Source: a bacterium (GTDB lineage: Bacteria > Patescibacteriota > Minisyncoccia > Phycocordibacterales > JABMNX01). Taken from it: DNA of 60,655 nucleotides. Shown here piece by piece: positions 14,330 to 24,343 of this stretch. The stretch covers positions 1-60,655 of the forward strand of contig NZBM01000006.1 of the NCBI GenBank assembly GCA_002687905.1, read 5' to 3'. Each line of letters opens with the position of its first letter. The first letter of the stretch is position 1. The position numbers and the translations under genes were made by a program. The notes beneath the pieces were generated by a model. That model was not told the DNA's origin, searched no databases, and saw only the letters and a program-made list of their open reading frames with translations.

Positions 14330-17077
14330 TTATACTGTATTACTCTTCTTCTGATATTTTGCTTGGATCATCTCTTCTATATAAGAGCGGTCCTTGCCAT
14401 ATTGCTCATATGAGAGGTTCTTGATTGTCTCGACTTGCGACGTATCGCCTCCTTCAATAGGAACAATTTCAATATTAAAGGGGGAAACGGGTTTTCCGTC
14501 AACCAGTAGGCTGATATAGGCATTAAAGTTGTCTATATTGATTAAATCACTCACCTCAAAGGCTGGCTCAAACTGTTTTTCAAGATATGTCGCATCATCA
14601 GTACCAACACGAAACGCACATTTACTTCCTACGTTTCCAAATACAGCTTCTCTTATATTGTCGTCGAGTTGCGCAACAAATTGATGCGCGATATTAAGCG
14701 AAAGTTTATATTTTCTTGCTTCAGAGAGAATTGTTGACACGGAAGGGGTTGTAATATTTTGAAACTCATCAATATATAGATAAAACGGCGAAAGCTCTCC
14801 AGGATTATCCACGCGAGAAAGTGCGGCCATCAAAATCTTTCCTACGATAATGAGTCCAATTAAATGTGCGTTTATATCTCCAAGTCTTCCTTTTGCAAGG
14901 TTTACCAGAAGTATCTTTCTACCGTCCATAATCTCTCTGAAGTTAAAAGCGGACTTTTCTTGAACAACTATTGGCCTTATAACGTCATTTGCCAAAAATA
15001 CGTCAAATTTGCTTGTTATATAAGGCACAATATTGGCCAGAGCCGATTCTCCTCCTGCTTTCTCTGCCACATCACGCCAAAACTGCACAACTAAAGGGTT
15101 TCCGCAACGTGACAGCTTGAGGCGTCTAAACTCTGCATCAGCTAAAACACGAGACACGTCAAGGAGGGTGTTACCAGTGCTTGGGTCTTCAATAACAAGC
15201 ATGGTCGCATTTCTAAAATACTGCTCAAACATAGGACCAATTGATTCCGGAATAGAGCCATAGAGCTTCTGGAAAATACTAAACATTTCGTTTACTACGA
15301 AAGTTTTTTGCTCCGGTCGTGTCGGGTCATACTCAAGCATATTAAGACCCATCGGCCTTTCGGTTTGGCTTGGGTCAAAATAAATTACATCGGAATGTCT
15401 TTCCGGCGGAATAGAAGCCAATACATCGTTTAAATCATTCCCGTGAGGGTCAATAAAGCAAACTCCATCCCCGTTTTTAATATCTTGTATAATCATGCTC
15501 TTTAAAAGAGTAGATTTACCCGTTCCGGTTTGTCCTATGGTGTAGAAATGTCTTAATCGATCAAGCGGAGGAAAATAAATTGGAGTTTTTGTATTTGCGT
15601 ATGAATTTGTACCAAGAAGCACCCCCGTATGAGGCATTCCTACAGGAGCCGGCACTTGTTTTGACTTGCTTTGTCTTAATTCTCTTGAAGTAGTGGCAAC
15701 AGCGGCTGATAAATGATAAAGACCTGTTAGCTCTTTTAGATTAAGAGGCACTACTTCATCTTTTAAAAAAATACGAAACACAAAAGAATGTATAAACTTG
15801 CGAAGAGTGCCACGACTTATATCAGAAAATCTAAAACTATTGCCTAGCGCGTTTGAGAATTGATTAAAAGAAGATTCCAAATCATTTAATATATTCTCTG
15901 CGCGAACTTGATCTTTTGCCGAAGCTACAAGACGAATGTTTGTCGCAACAATTGGACTTTTTATTTTATTTCCAATTTCCTCTATTGAAACGGGGTCTAC
16001 TCTTTTAGTAACCCCTTCCTCTTTTTTGGGTGGAGCTTTAAATATATCTCCTATACCTTTGGCGGCACGCATAGTGCCAGATTCTGGCAAATCATTTGCT
16101 AAGCTAAGCGGTCCTCCTGCGCTTATTTTATCGAGTGCCCCTTTATAGTGCTTGGTATAGCGCTCTCCTTTGGGGCTAAACATAATCTGCATAGCAGCGC
16201 CTTCTCCATCACTTTTTAATTTTGAAAAAGCCGAAAGTATTACGTTTAGAGGATCCTGCCCAAATTCTTCATATGTTTTTATTGGAAACGCCCCGCTCTT
16301 ATTTAGTTTCGCGTAAGAACCAACAGCCACACCTTCGTAATTAAATATATTATAGTCATCACCACAAGTAGCTATTTTTGCACCTGGGAAAATTGCTAAA
16401 ATTTGCTTTTCAAAGAGCTCCGTTTTTTCACTTGGTACTCCAATGTAAAATACCACTTCCTCCCCCGTAGTAGGTATCGCTATCTCAAAAGAAAATACGC
16501 TGTCTTTAAAAAACTTTTCATCAGCAATAGAAAACATTCCGTTGTAAAACTGCTCCATCAAAGAAAGTAGTTCCGGAAGACTTTTTTCTCTGTCTTCTTT
16601 GTTAGATGGAAGCGCTATTTCATATAATTTCATATGAAGAGCTCTCCAAGTAGCACTTTCTTCCTTAAGCCCGCTTACCGGGTAACCTGAAACCAAGTAT
16701 TGGACCAAAAAACGATGGAAATCATCCTCAAGGTGAGGATTTTTCATTCCTTCAACAACACTTAAAGTATTTTTAACTCCTTTCTCCTGAAGAATCCCTA
16801 ACAAATCCTGCATCCTCCCGTCATGGCTCTCTGGAGCAAGATTAAGAACTATTCCGTCTCTTTCTTCTGCCTCTATCTTATAATCTTTATCAAGAACCTC
16901 CTCCGGAGCCTGCGCTTTGTACTCCTCAATGTTTTTCCTTGCGATCCTTTCGCGCTCAATATTATTGTCACTTGATTCAATCTGGCGCTCCTTAAGAGCT
17001 ACCTGTTCGCGAAGAAAAGCTATTTCTTCTTCAGGTGTACTAAACTTTTTTCCTTCAATTCCCAGAGCTTCTTCCAT
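14330..17077 (-). CDS. Type IV secretion/conjugation-like (TraD/VirD4-type) ATPase
   Basis: IGQTGTGKSTLLKSMIIQDIKNGDGVCFIDPHGND..DEFQNITTPSVSTILSEARKYKLSLNIAHQFVAQL. Confidence 0.85.
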   Translation of the reverse strand: MEEALGIEGKKFSTPEEEIAFLREQVALKERQIESSDNNIERERIARKNIEEYKAQAPEEVLDKDYKIEAEERDGIVLNLAPESHDGRMQDLLGILQEKGVKNTLSVVEGMKNPHLEDDFHRFLVQYLVSGYPVSGLKEESATWRALHMKLYEIALPSNKEDREKSLPELLSLMEQFYNGMFSIADEKFFKDSVFSFEIAIPTTGEEVVFYIGVPSEKTELFEKQILAIFPGAKIATCGDDYNIFNYEGVAVGSYAKLNKSGAFPIKTYEEFGQDPLNVILSAFSKLKSDGEGAAMQIMFSPKGERYTKHYKGALDKISAGGPLSLANDLPESGTMRAAKGIGDIFKAPPKKEEGVTKRVDPVSIEEIGNKIKSPIVATNIRLVASAKDQVRAENILNDLESSFNQFSNALGNSFRFSDISRGTLRKFIHSFVFRIFLKDEVVPLNLKELTGLYHLSAAVATTSRELRQSKSKQVPAPVGMPHTGVLLGTNSYANTKTPIYFPPLDRLRHFYTIGQTGTGKSTLLKSMIIQDIKNGDGVCFIDPHGNDLNDVLASIPPERHSDVIYFDPSQTERPMGLNMLEYDPTRPEQKTFVVNEMFSIFQKLYGSIPESIGPMFEQYFRNATMLVIEDPSTGNTLLDVSRVLADAEFRRLKLSRCGNPLVVQFWRDVAEKAGGESALANIVPYITSKFDVFLANDVIRPIVVQEKSAFNFREIMDGRKILLVNLAKGRLGDINAHLIGLIIVGKILMAALSRVDNPGELSPFYLYIDEFQNITTPSVSTILSEARKYKLSLNIAHQFVAQLDDNIREAVFGNVGSKCAFRVGTDDATYLEKQFEPAFEVSDLINIDNFNAYISLLVDGKPVSPFNIEIVPIEGGDTSQVETIKNLSYEQYGKDRSYIEEMIQAKYQKKSNTV

Positions 17078-17104
17078 GAAGGTTATTATATCTCAATAAC
17101 CTAT

Positions 17105-17872
17105 CTATTTTTTAGTTATTATTTCCGGACCTTTTTTTGTTATTAAAATAGTATGCTCAAAATGCGCACTTCTCCCACTATCGCGAGTCCTTACTGTATA
17201 GTCATTTCTATCAAAAATCACCTTCTCTGACTTCTCATTTAACATAGGCTCAATTGCCAAGACCATGCCCTCTAAAAGCTCTGGACCCTCGTTAGGACGC
17301 CCATAATTGGGCACATTTGGCTCTTCATGTACTGCGCGTCCAACACCGTGACCACATAGCTCACGCACTATTCCATATCCATATGGCTTAACAAAACTCT
17401 CTATGGCGTACCCGATGTCACCTACTCTATTTCCGACTCTCGCTGCTTTTATGCCAATATGAAGAGCTTCTTTCGTTACGTTAAGTAGTTTTTTTGCAGC
17501 ATTATCTATTTCACCCACTGGAACTGTAATCCCGCTATCAACTACTATTCCTTTGTGAACGAGTCCTGAATCAAGACCAATAATGTCACCCTCTTTAAGC
17601 ACAATCGGATCTTCGTTTGGTATTCCGTGAACAACCGTATCGTTAACTGCAATACAGAGTGTGGCGGGGTAAGGTTTTGGTGCTCCTATTGGTTGGTAAT
17701 TTAGAAAAGCCGACTTGTCTCCAAACATTCCTATCACTTCCTCCGCTTTTCTGTTTAGAACCTCTGTTGAGACTCCGGGATGAACAAGATCAGCAGTCTC
17801 GTGAAGAACTGTGGCTAATCTCCTACCAGCTTCTTTTAGGATCTCCTTCTCTTTTTTATCTTTAACTATCAT
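17105..17872 (-). CDS. map: Type I methionine aminopeptidase
   Basis: LCIAVNDTVVHGIPN..LKEGDIIGLDSGLVHKGIVVDSGIT..CGHGVGRAVHEEPNVPN. Confidence 0.96.
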   Translation of the reverse strand: MIVKDKKEKEILKEAGRRLATVLHETADLVHPGVSTEVLNRKAEEVIGMFGDKSAFLNYQPIGAPKPYPATLCIAVNDTVVHGIPNEDPIVLKEGDIIGLDSGLVHKGIVVDSGITVPVGEIDNAAKKLLNVTKEALHIGIKAARVGNRVGDIGYAIESFVKPYGYGIVRELCGHGVGRAVHEEPNVPNYGRPNEGPELLEGMVLAIEPMLNEKSEKVIFDRNDYTVRTRDSGRSAHFEHTILITKKGPEIITKK

Positions 17873-18462
17873 GTAAGTCCCAGAGACTTCTTTGTCTCTA
17901 CGTCAACTTCTTCGATTGTTTTGTTTCCATCTATCAAATGTATGTTGTGACCAAAATTTTTAAGCATTTCTATAACTGGTTTCGTACTTTCCTCATACCA
18001 GTTAAGTCTTTCATCTATATCTTCATCTTCTATGTCGTCCGCCCTTCCTCTTTTTCGAAGTCTGTCTGCCACAACTTCTCTATCTGTCTCAAGAACTATT
18101 ACGTCTATCACTTCTCTTCCGTAAAACTTCATAGCTCCATCAAACACTGGAGCCTCGTTCGTGCGACGAGATAATCCATCAAGTAGAAGATGCTCATCTC
18201 CTTTAAAATTCTCAACAAGAAAGTCCCCCCAAAGTTTTATTGGAATAAAAGCAGGAAAAAGTTTTCCTTGATCTAATAACTCTTTCGAGAGCTCCTGTGT
18301 ATATCCTTCTTTCTCAACAAACTCCCTTATAAGAGTACCTGACTCAATCGAAATGACCTCTCTATTTGGATCATTTTCTTCTAAATACTCTTTTACAAGA
18401 GCAACTTGCGTACCTTTGCCAGAGCCGGATATGCCAAAAAATGCAATTGTTCTAGGTTCCAT
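17869..18462 (-). CDS. adk: Adenylate kinase / nucleoside monophosphate kinase
   Basis: AFFGISGSGKGTQVALVKEYL..LLLDGLSRRTNEA..LRKRGRADD. Confidence 0.9.
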   Translation of the reverse strand: MEPRTIAFFGISGSGKGTQVALVKEYLEENDPNREVISIESGTLIREFVEKEGYTQELSKELLDQGKLFPAFIPIKLWGDFLVENFKGDEHLLLDGLSRRTNEAPVFDGAMKFYGREVIDVIVLETDREVVADRLRKRGRADDIEDEDIDERLNWYEESTKPVIEMLKNFGHNIHLIDGNKTIEEVDVETKKSLGLT

Positions 18463-18483
18463 AACCTCAGTATAGCGCGGTTA

Positions 18484-19758
18484 TTAGTACTCGCGAATGG
18501 ATACTTGAGCGTCTATTTTCTTCACCAAATCAAGCACCACAGAGACTGCAATTAGAAGCGCGGTTCCGCCTATCGCTATAGTGGTAATCCCTGTGACTGC
18601 CTGCATTCCAAGCGGAAGTACCGCAATAAAGCCGAGAAATAATGCCCCTACAAGTGTAATTCTGGTCAAAATCTTTCCGATGTATTCGCTCGTCATCCTT
18701 CCTGGCCTTACCCCCGGAATGAAAGCTCCGCTTCTCTGTAAGTTCTTTGAAATTGTGTCTGGGTCAAATGTGACAGCAGTATAGAAGTAGGTAAATAGAA
18801 ATACCAGTAAGAAGTAAAGTATTCCGTAAAAGAGCTGATTCGATAGAGCCCCGAGAATGGCGGATGAAACTAAACTCACTATTTCTCCTCCAATTCCTGC
18901 AAGAAAACTAAACACCATTTGAGGAAATAGAAGTATTGCGAGAGCAAAAATAATTGGAATAACTCCAGCTTGGTTCACTCTTAATGGAAGATAGGTTGAA
19001 ATACCTCCATAGACTTTCGTCCCACGGACTCTCCTTGCGTATGTAATTGGTATGGGTCTTTCAGCTTCGGTAATAATGACAACCCCAGCAGTAATAATAA
19101 GTCCAATTAGGATGAACCCTAGGTAAAGCGGAACTTGTGATACATCAAATGTAAATATAAGCTGGCTAAGAGCTGTAGGTAGCCCTGCAACAATTCCTGC
19201 AAAAATGATGAGTGACACTCCGTTTCCGATTCCAAACTCCGTAATGAGCTCTCCAATCCACATAAGGAGTATTGAACCAGCCGCAATAACAACAACGTTT
19301 GTTACTGTCTGAAACATCCCGAGGTCAGCGACTATGCCTTGCCTTTGAAGAAGTATGAAAAATCCAAGAGCCTGAACGAAAGCCAGAGGTACTGTTAAAA
19401 GCCTTGAGTACTGACTGAATTTTTTCCTTCCAGCCTCTCCTTCTTCCTGATACATCATCTTTAGCTTAGGCGACATAATAGTAAGAAGCTGCATAATAAT
19501 AGAAGCAGTAATGTAGGGTCCCACTCCAAGCATCACAATTGAGAGATTAGCCAAACCTCCACCAGAGAATATGTTTAATAGCCCAAGGAATTGGTTATTT
19601 GAGAAAAAGTTTGCAAGTTGAATTGGATCAATCCCAGGAATTGGAATAACAGCAAGTATTCTAAAAAGAGCCAGCGTTGCAATAACAAAAAGGATTCTTT
19701 TCCTTAGGCCTTCGTCCCTTATTACAAGCTTTAATTTCTGAAAAAATGTATCGAGCAT
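18484..19758 (-). CDS. secY: Preprotein translocase subunit SecY
   Basis: ALFRILAVIPIPGID..GGLANLSIVMLGVGPYITASIIMQLL..RPGRMTSEYIGKILTRIT. Confidence 0.97.
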   Translation of the reverse strand: MLDTFFQKLKLVIRDEGLRKRILFVIATLALFRILAVIPIPGIDPIQLANFFSNNQFLGLLNIFSGGGLANLSIVMLGVGPYITASIIMQLLTIMSPKLKMMYQEEGEAGRKKFSQYSRLLTVPLAFVQALGFFILLQRQGIVADLGMFQTVTNVVVIAAGSILLMWIGELITEFGIGNGVSLIIFAGIVAGLPTALSQLIFTFDVSQVPLYLGFILIGLIITAGVVIITEAERPIPITYARRVRGTKVYGGISTYLPLRVNQAGVIPIIFALAILLFPQMVFSFLAGIGGEIVSLVSSAILGALSNQLFYGILYFLLVFLFTYFYTAVTFDPDTISKNLQRSGAFIPGVRPGRMTSEYIGKILTRITLVGALFLGFIAVLPLGMQAVTGITTIAIGGTALLIAVSVVLDLVKKIDAQVSIREY

Positions 19759-19759
19759 T

Positions 19760-20191
19760 TTATTTTACTGATCCTCCGGCTTTCTCTACAGCTTCTCGAG
19801 CAGCAGCAGAAACCTCTGCACCAGATATGTTCACTGCTTTTGTAAGCTTTCCGCCCCCAAGAATCTTAACCTTTGGATATTTCTCTCCCTTCTTTTTAAA
19901 TACTCCTTTGCTGTGAAGAGTCTTAGGGCTTACATTGTCTCCTGCCTCAAATAGAACTTCAAGAGATGACAGATTAACAGGAATAGCACTATCTTTAATA
20001 CTCTTAAACCTGTAGCCACGAAGTTTTGGAAGTTTCTTTATAACATCTCTCATAGCCGGTCTTATACTGTGTCCGGCACGAGCCTTTTGTCCTTTATGAC
20101 CACGTCCTGAAGTCTTTCCACGAGCTCCTCCTCTTCCAACTCTTTTCTTGGTATCTCTTTTTGTATTCGGTTTTAAATCACTTAACTGCAT
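19760..20191 (-). CDS. rplO: Ribosomal protein L15
   Basis: KKRVGRGGARGKTSGRGHKGQKARAG; next to secY. Confidence 0.96.
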   Translation of the reverse strand: MQLSDLKPNTKRDTKKRVGRGGARGKTSGRGHKGQKARAGHSIRPAMRDVIKKLPKLRGYRFKSIKDSAIPVNLSSLEVLFEAGDNVSPKTLHSKGVFKKKGEKYPKVKILGGGKLTKAVNISGAEVSAAAREAVEKAGGSVK

Positions 20192-20192
20192 A

Positions 20193-20717
20193 TTATTTAG
20201 CTAAAGTTCCAAGAGCTTTTATGGTAGCCCTTGCGTTATTTAACTTATTTTTACTTCTTGAGAAGAGCTTTGCGGTAACATCAGTGACTCCTGCCAACTC
20301 AAGTACAATTCTCACTGATGAACCAGCTACAAGACCACGTCCTTTTGAAGGCCTTATCTCAACAACAGATGCGCCATATTTTGAGGATACATCATGCCTT
20401 ATACTCATGGTCTTTGTTAGGTTAACTTTGACCATATTTTTCTTTGCATTCTTTACAGCTTTTTCAATAGCAAGAGCTGTGTCAGACGCCTTTCCATTTC
20501 CTACTCCAACACGCCCTTTTTTGTCTCCCAAAACCATAGCCACACTGAAGCTAAATCTTCGCCCACCGCCCATAACTCTAGTAACACGACGAATACTTAT
20601 TACCTTCTGAAGAAATTCAGACTTTGCCCTATCCTCTCTTTTAACAACCTTCCTAGGATTCCTCCTGAAAGGCTTTTTCTCATTAGTTGTTTTCTTTTCT
20701 TCAGTTGCTGTAGCCAT
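20193..20717 (-). CDS. rpsE: Ribosomal protein S5
   Basis: VISIRRVTRVMGGGRRFSFSVAMVLGDKKGRVGVGNGKASD. Confidence 0.97.
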   Translation of the reverse strand: MATATEEKKTTNEKKPFRRNPRKVVKREDRAKSEFLQKVISIRRVTRVMGGGRRFSFSVAMVLGDKKGRVGVGNGKASDTALAIEKAVKNAKKNMVKVNLTKTMSIRHDVSSKYGASVVEIRPSKGRGLVAGSSVRIVLELAGVTDVTAKLFSRSKNKLNNARATIKALGTLAK

Positions 20718-20719
20718 AT

Positions 20720-21067
20720 TTAAAAAGTTAATCCACTCTCGCGAGCACTGTCTGCAAATGCCTTAATGTTTCCTGTGTAAGCAAATCCTCCACGGTCAAA
20801 CACCACATTTTCAACTTTATTTTCTTTAGCTCTCTTTGCTAAAAGTTGCCCGGCCTCTTTTATTCTTTCCTCTTTTGTTTTTCCTTTTGATTCAGAAGAA
20901 GAAGCCATGGCTAGTGTGTTTCCATTTTCATCATCAATAAGCTGAGCTACCAATCTAGTATTTGATTTAAATATAGAAAGACGTGGGCACTCTTTCGTAC
21001 CTGTTATTTTCGCGCGAATTCGTCTTCGCCTACTATCCCTTTTCTCTGTTTTTACGCTAGATTTCAT
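20720..21067 (-). CDS. rplR: Ribosomal protein L18
   Basis: RLSIFKSNTRLVAQLIDDENGNTLA..FDRGGFAYTGNIKAFADSARE. Confidence 0.96.
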   Translation of the reverse strand: MKSSVKTEKRDSRRRRIRAKITGTKECPRLSIFKSNTRLVAQLIDDENGNTLAMASSSESKGKTKEERIKEAGQLLAKRAKENKVENVVFDRGGFAYTGNIKAFADSARESGLTF

Positions 21068-21068
21068 A

Positions 21069-21602
21069 TTAGGCTACAGCTTTCTTACCTTGCTTTCTTC
21101 TTACAACCTCGTCTTCATACCTTATTCCCTTTCCTTTGTAAGGCTCTGGCTTTTTGACCAACCTGATGTTTGATGCAAATTGACCTACTTTCTCTTTATC
21201 AGAGCCAGAAATTGTAATAACATTTTTCTCTGCAGATACGTTTAGCCCTTCAGGAGCTTCAAGTTTTACAGGATGCGAAAATCCAACGTTTAGCACAAGG
21301 TCCTTTCCTGACACTTCTGCCTTGTACCCAACTCCTTCAACTACGAGCTTCTTTTCATAAGGAGTGTTAACCCCATTCACCATATTTTTGATGTGAGAAG
21401 CAAAAGTTCCCCAAAGAGCTTGGGATAGTTTTGAATCGTTTGCAGGACTTACGCTAACCTCTCCGTCTTTTATATCAATATTAACTCCACTAAAGGGCTT
21501 CTTTAGTTCACCAAGAGGACCTTTAACGATTATCATTCCGTCGTTTGCACTTACTTCCGTTTTCTCCGGAATAGTTATTGTTTGTTTTCCAATTCGCGAC
21601 AT
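21069..21602 (-). CDS. rplF: Ribosomal protein L6
   Basis: MSRIGKQTITIPEKTEV..VVKGPLGEL; KGKGIRYEDEVVRRKQGKKA. Confidence 0.97.
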   Translation of the reverse strand: MSRIGKQTITIPEKTEVSANDGMIIVKGPLGELKKPFSGVNIDIKDGEVSVSPANDSKLSQALWGTFASHIKNMVNGVNTPYEKKLVVEGVGYKAEVSGKDLVLNVGFSHPVKLEAPEGLNVSAEKNVITISGSDKEKVGQFASNIRLVKKPEPYKGKGIRYEDEVVRRKQGKKAVA

Positions 21603-21603
21603 A

Positions 21604-21999
21604 TTACCAAATCTTAAATAGAGCCTCTCCTCCTACGCTTCCTTTCCTTGCTTCATCATCGGTAAGAATTCCTTTTGGAGTTGAAAGTATCATTGCTCCT
21701 TTTCCATATTTAACCGGGTGAGCCTCTTTTGCTGATGAATAAACTCTTTTACCGGGCTTTGAAACTCTCTTTACATCATTTATCCTCGGAGAATCATCTT
21801 TTCCATAAAGAAGATTTACCTCGATTGATTTCTGAACCTTCTTTCCCTTCTTCTCAACTGAACCCACAAATCCTTTTTTGTTTAACTTCTCAAGGATTGC
21901 TAACTTCAATTTTGAATGAGGAACAACCACGGCTTTTTTCCCAACCGCGCCAGCGTTTTTCAGCTGAATTATTAAATCTCCTACAGGGTCGTTTACCAT
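21604..21999 (-). CDS. rpsH: Ribosomal protein S8
   Basis: [44 protein letters not shown]. Confidence 0.96.
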   Translation of the reverse strand: MVNDPVGDLIIQLKNAGAVGKKAVVVPHSKLKLAILEKLNKKGFVGSVEKKGKKVQKSIEVNLLYGKDDSPRINDVKRVSKPGKRVYSSAKEAHPVKYGKGAMILSTPKGILTDDEARKGSVGGEALFKIW

Positions 22000-22190
22000 G
22001 ACGATTTCTTAATTCCAGGAATTTGTCCTTCGTTTGCAAGCTCTCTAAAACAAATTCTGCATATATCAAAGGCCCTCATATAGCCACGCTTCCTACCACA
22101 ACGAAAACAACGCCTTACTACGCGAGATTTAAATTTTGGGGTCTTTTGAGACCTTGCTATTACTGAAGTTTTAGCCATATATACAAACAA
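21993..22190 (-). CDS. rpsN: Ribosomal protein S14, zinc-binding type
   Basis: [40 protein letters not shown]. Confidence 0.96.
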   Translation of the reverse strand: MFVYMAKTSVIARSQKTPKFKSRVVRRCFRCGRKRGYMRAFDICRICFRELANEGQIPGIKKSSW

Positions 22191-22252
22191 AAAACGCTCT
22201 GTGCGTTCGGTGAAATCCTATCAACTGAGCCACTTTAAGTCAAATGCCAGAT

Positions 22253-22792
22253 TTATTCTTCTTTCTTAAAAGGAATTCCTAGCTCAGTCAAAAACGCCTT
22301 GGCAGTTTCCTTGTCCTCTACGCTCGTTACCAGCGTAATAGACATACCAAATACATCCCTTAGATCCTCGTCCGAAGTCTCTGGGAAAATAGTGTGCTCT
22401 TTGACTCCTATTGTAAGATTTCCCATCTCATCTATTGAATTTGGAGAGATTCCTCTGAAATCGCGTGTACGAGGAAGCGCAATATGAATCAACTTGTCTA
22501 GAAAATCATGCATTCTTGCTCCGCGGAGAGTTACCTGATATCCACTAGTGTCTCCTTCGCGCACTTTAAATGATGCAATTGATTTTTTTGCAGGACGCGC
22601 AGATGGTTTCTGTCCTGTAATCTTTGAAAGTCTATCCGTAATTAGCTCAAATTTTTTCTTATCCTTTAGTTTTCCAACCCCAGTTGAAATAACCACTTTC
22701 TCTACACGAGGAGTTTGCATTACGTTTGAAAAACCTAATACCCCTTTAAGCACTTCAAACATCTTATTCTGTTTTTCTTTCGTGATTTGCAT
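22253..22792 (-). CDS. rplE: Ribosomal protein L5
   Basis: QTPRVEKVVISTGVGK..KKSIASFKVREGDTSGYQVTLRG..RDFRGISPNSIDEMGN. Confidence 0.97.
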   Translation of the reverse strand: MQITKEKQNKMFEVLKGVLGFSNVMQTPRVEKVVISTGVGKLKDKKKFELITDRLSKITGQKPSARPAKKSIASFKVREGDTSGYQVTLRGARMHDFLDKLIHIALPRTRDFRGISPNSIDEMGNLTIGVKEHTIFPETSDEDLRDVFGMSITLVTSVEDKETAKAFLTELGIPFKKEE

Positions 22793-22793
22793 A

Positions 22794-23099
22794 CTATATC
22801 TTTGTGCCGCTCTTCTTTGTGGTTCTTATATAAGCTCCATCCACTCTTTTGGCAATTATTCTGGTTGGCTTTCCAGTTTTCGGATCTTCTATCATTACAT
22901 TTGATACATGAAGTGGCATTGTTCTATCAACTACCTGCCCTTTTTGTCTTTTAGCATTTGCCCTTTGATGTCTTTTCTTAATGTTTACCCCCTCCACTAT
23001 CACCTTTTCATCTTTTGGAAATGCGCGAACCACCTTTCCAGACTTACCCTTGTCCTGACCAGATATAACTATTACTTTATCGCCTTTCTTTATTTTCAT
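22794..23099 (-). CDS. rplX: Ribosomal protein L24
   Basis: MKIKKGDKVIVISGQDKGKSGKV. Confidence 0.96.
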   Translation of the reverse strand: MKIKKGDKVIVISGQDKGKSGKVVRAFPKDEKVIVEGVNIKKRHQRANAKRQKGQVVDRTMPLHVSNVMIEDPKTGKPTRIIAKRVDGAYIRTTKKSGTKI

Positions 23100-23101
23100 A
23101 T

Positions 23102-23473
23102 TTAAACTACCTCCGGTGCTAGAGAGACTATTTTCTGATATCCACGCTCGCCAATTTCCCTTGGAATTGGACCAAAAATTCGCCCTGCGCGCGGTTCTTT
23201 CTTCTCCTTTTCAACTATTACGACCGCATTCTCGTCAAAGCGGATATATGAGCCATCCTTTCTCCTGAAAGGTTTCCTTTGGCGAACTACCACCCCTCTT
23301 AGCACTTCCTTTTTCTTAACCTGCTTTCTTGGCTCTGCCACTTGAACAGAAAGTACCACCTCGTCTCCAATCTCCGCGTAGCGGCGCTTTGAACCTCCGA
23401 GTACTTTAAATACTCTCGCAGTCTTTGCTCCGGTATTGTCTGTTACTTTTACTAATGTCTGTGGCTGAATCAT
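23102..23473 (-). CDS. rplN: Ribosomal protein L14
   Basis: MIQPQTLVKVTDNTGAKTARVFKVLGG..IRFDENAVVIV. Confidence 0.97.
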   Translation of the reverse strand: MIQPQTLVKVTDNTGAKTARVFKVLGGSKRRYAEIGDEVVLSVQVAEPRKQVKKKEVLRGVVVRQRKPFRRKDGSYIRFDENAVVIVEKEKKEPRAGRIFGPIPREIGERGYQKIVSLAPEVV

Positions 23474-23474
23474 A

Positions 23475-23717
23475 TTAATTAACTACTACAAAAGATTTTG
23501 TCTTTGATATTGGCTTTGACTCCTTTATCTCAACATTATCTCCCACCTCGTGCTTATTCCCGACATCGTGCGCGTGATACTTCTTAGTACTTTTTACATA
23601 CTTTTGATACTTGGGATGCTTCGTGTAGCGAGTAACGGCAACAACCACAGTGTCTTTCATCTTGTCTGACACTACTGTGCCTTTTAATGTCTTTTGTTTT
23701 GAAGTTTTCTCTTCCAT
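23475..23717 (-). CDS. rpsQ: Ribosomal protein S17
   Basis: LKGTVVSDKMKDTVVVAVTRYTKHPKYQKYVKSTKKYHAHD. Confidence 0.95.
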   Translation of the reverse strand: MEEKTSKQKTLKGTVVSDKMKDTVVVAVTRYTKHPKYQKYVKSTKKYHAHDVGNKHEVGDNVEIKESKPISKTKSFVVVN

Positions 23718-23718
23718 G

Positions 23719-23904
23719 TTATTTATTCTTTCGTGAACTTAACTCCGTTAATGTTCTCGCTATTTCCTTCCTTAGATTTTTTCCCTCTTTAACGTTTCGA
23801 GTTTTTGTTCCAGTGATTCCAAATCTAAAGTTTCTAAGAGATTCCCTTTTGTCTGAGAGATTTTTCATTAAATCCTTATCACTTTTTTTCGTTTTCTCTG
23901 CCAT
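23719..23904 (-). CDS. rpmC: Ribosomal protein L29
   Basis: Position between rplP and rpsQ; LRNFRFGITGTKTRNVKEGKNLRKEIARTLTEL. Confidence 0.92.
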   Translation of the reverse strand: MAEKTKKSDKDLMKNLSDKRESLRNFRFGITGTKTRNVKEGKNLRKEIARTLTELSSRKNK

Positions 23905-23905
23905 A

Positions 23906-24343
23906 TTATCCCTGTCTCTCTACTATCTTTGTTTTCATAGGAAGTTTTGTGCCGGCTTTTCTTAGCGCCTCCCTTGCTATTTCAGCACTTACTCCATCTA
24001 CTTCAAAAATTATTCTTCCGGGGCGAACCTCAAAGACATATCCCTGGAGATCTCCCTTTCCTTTACCCATTCCAACTTCGGCTGGCTTTGCAGTGTATGG
24101 CCTGTCTGGAAAAATTCTTATCCAAGTCTTTCCAACCTTTCCAAGAGTCCTACTTATAACTCGTCTTGATGCTTCTATTTGGTTTGACTTAACTCTCGCT
24201 GGAGCCATTGCCTTAAGGCCGAATGAACCAAAGGCAACGGTAGTTCCTCTGGTATCAGGAGACATGAGGCGCTTCGCGCTTTTTCGCGCAGTTTGCCACT
24301 TTCTGAATTTTACTTTTTTGGGTAACAACATATTACTCTTCAA
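23906..24343 (-). CDS. rplP: Ribosomal protein L16
   Basis: MLLPKKVKFRKWQ..TVAFGSFGLKAMAPARVKSNQIEASRRVISR. Confidence 0.97.
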   Translation of the reverse strand: MKSNMLLPKKVKFRKWQTARKSAKRLMSPDTRGTTVAFGSFGLKAMAPARVKSNQIEASRRVISRTLGKVGKTWIRIFPDRPYTAKPAEVGMGKGKGDLQGYVFEVRPGRIIFEVDGVSAEIAREALRKAGTKLPMKTKIVERQG

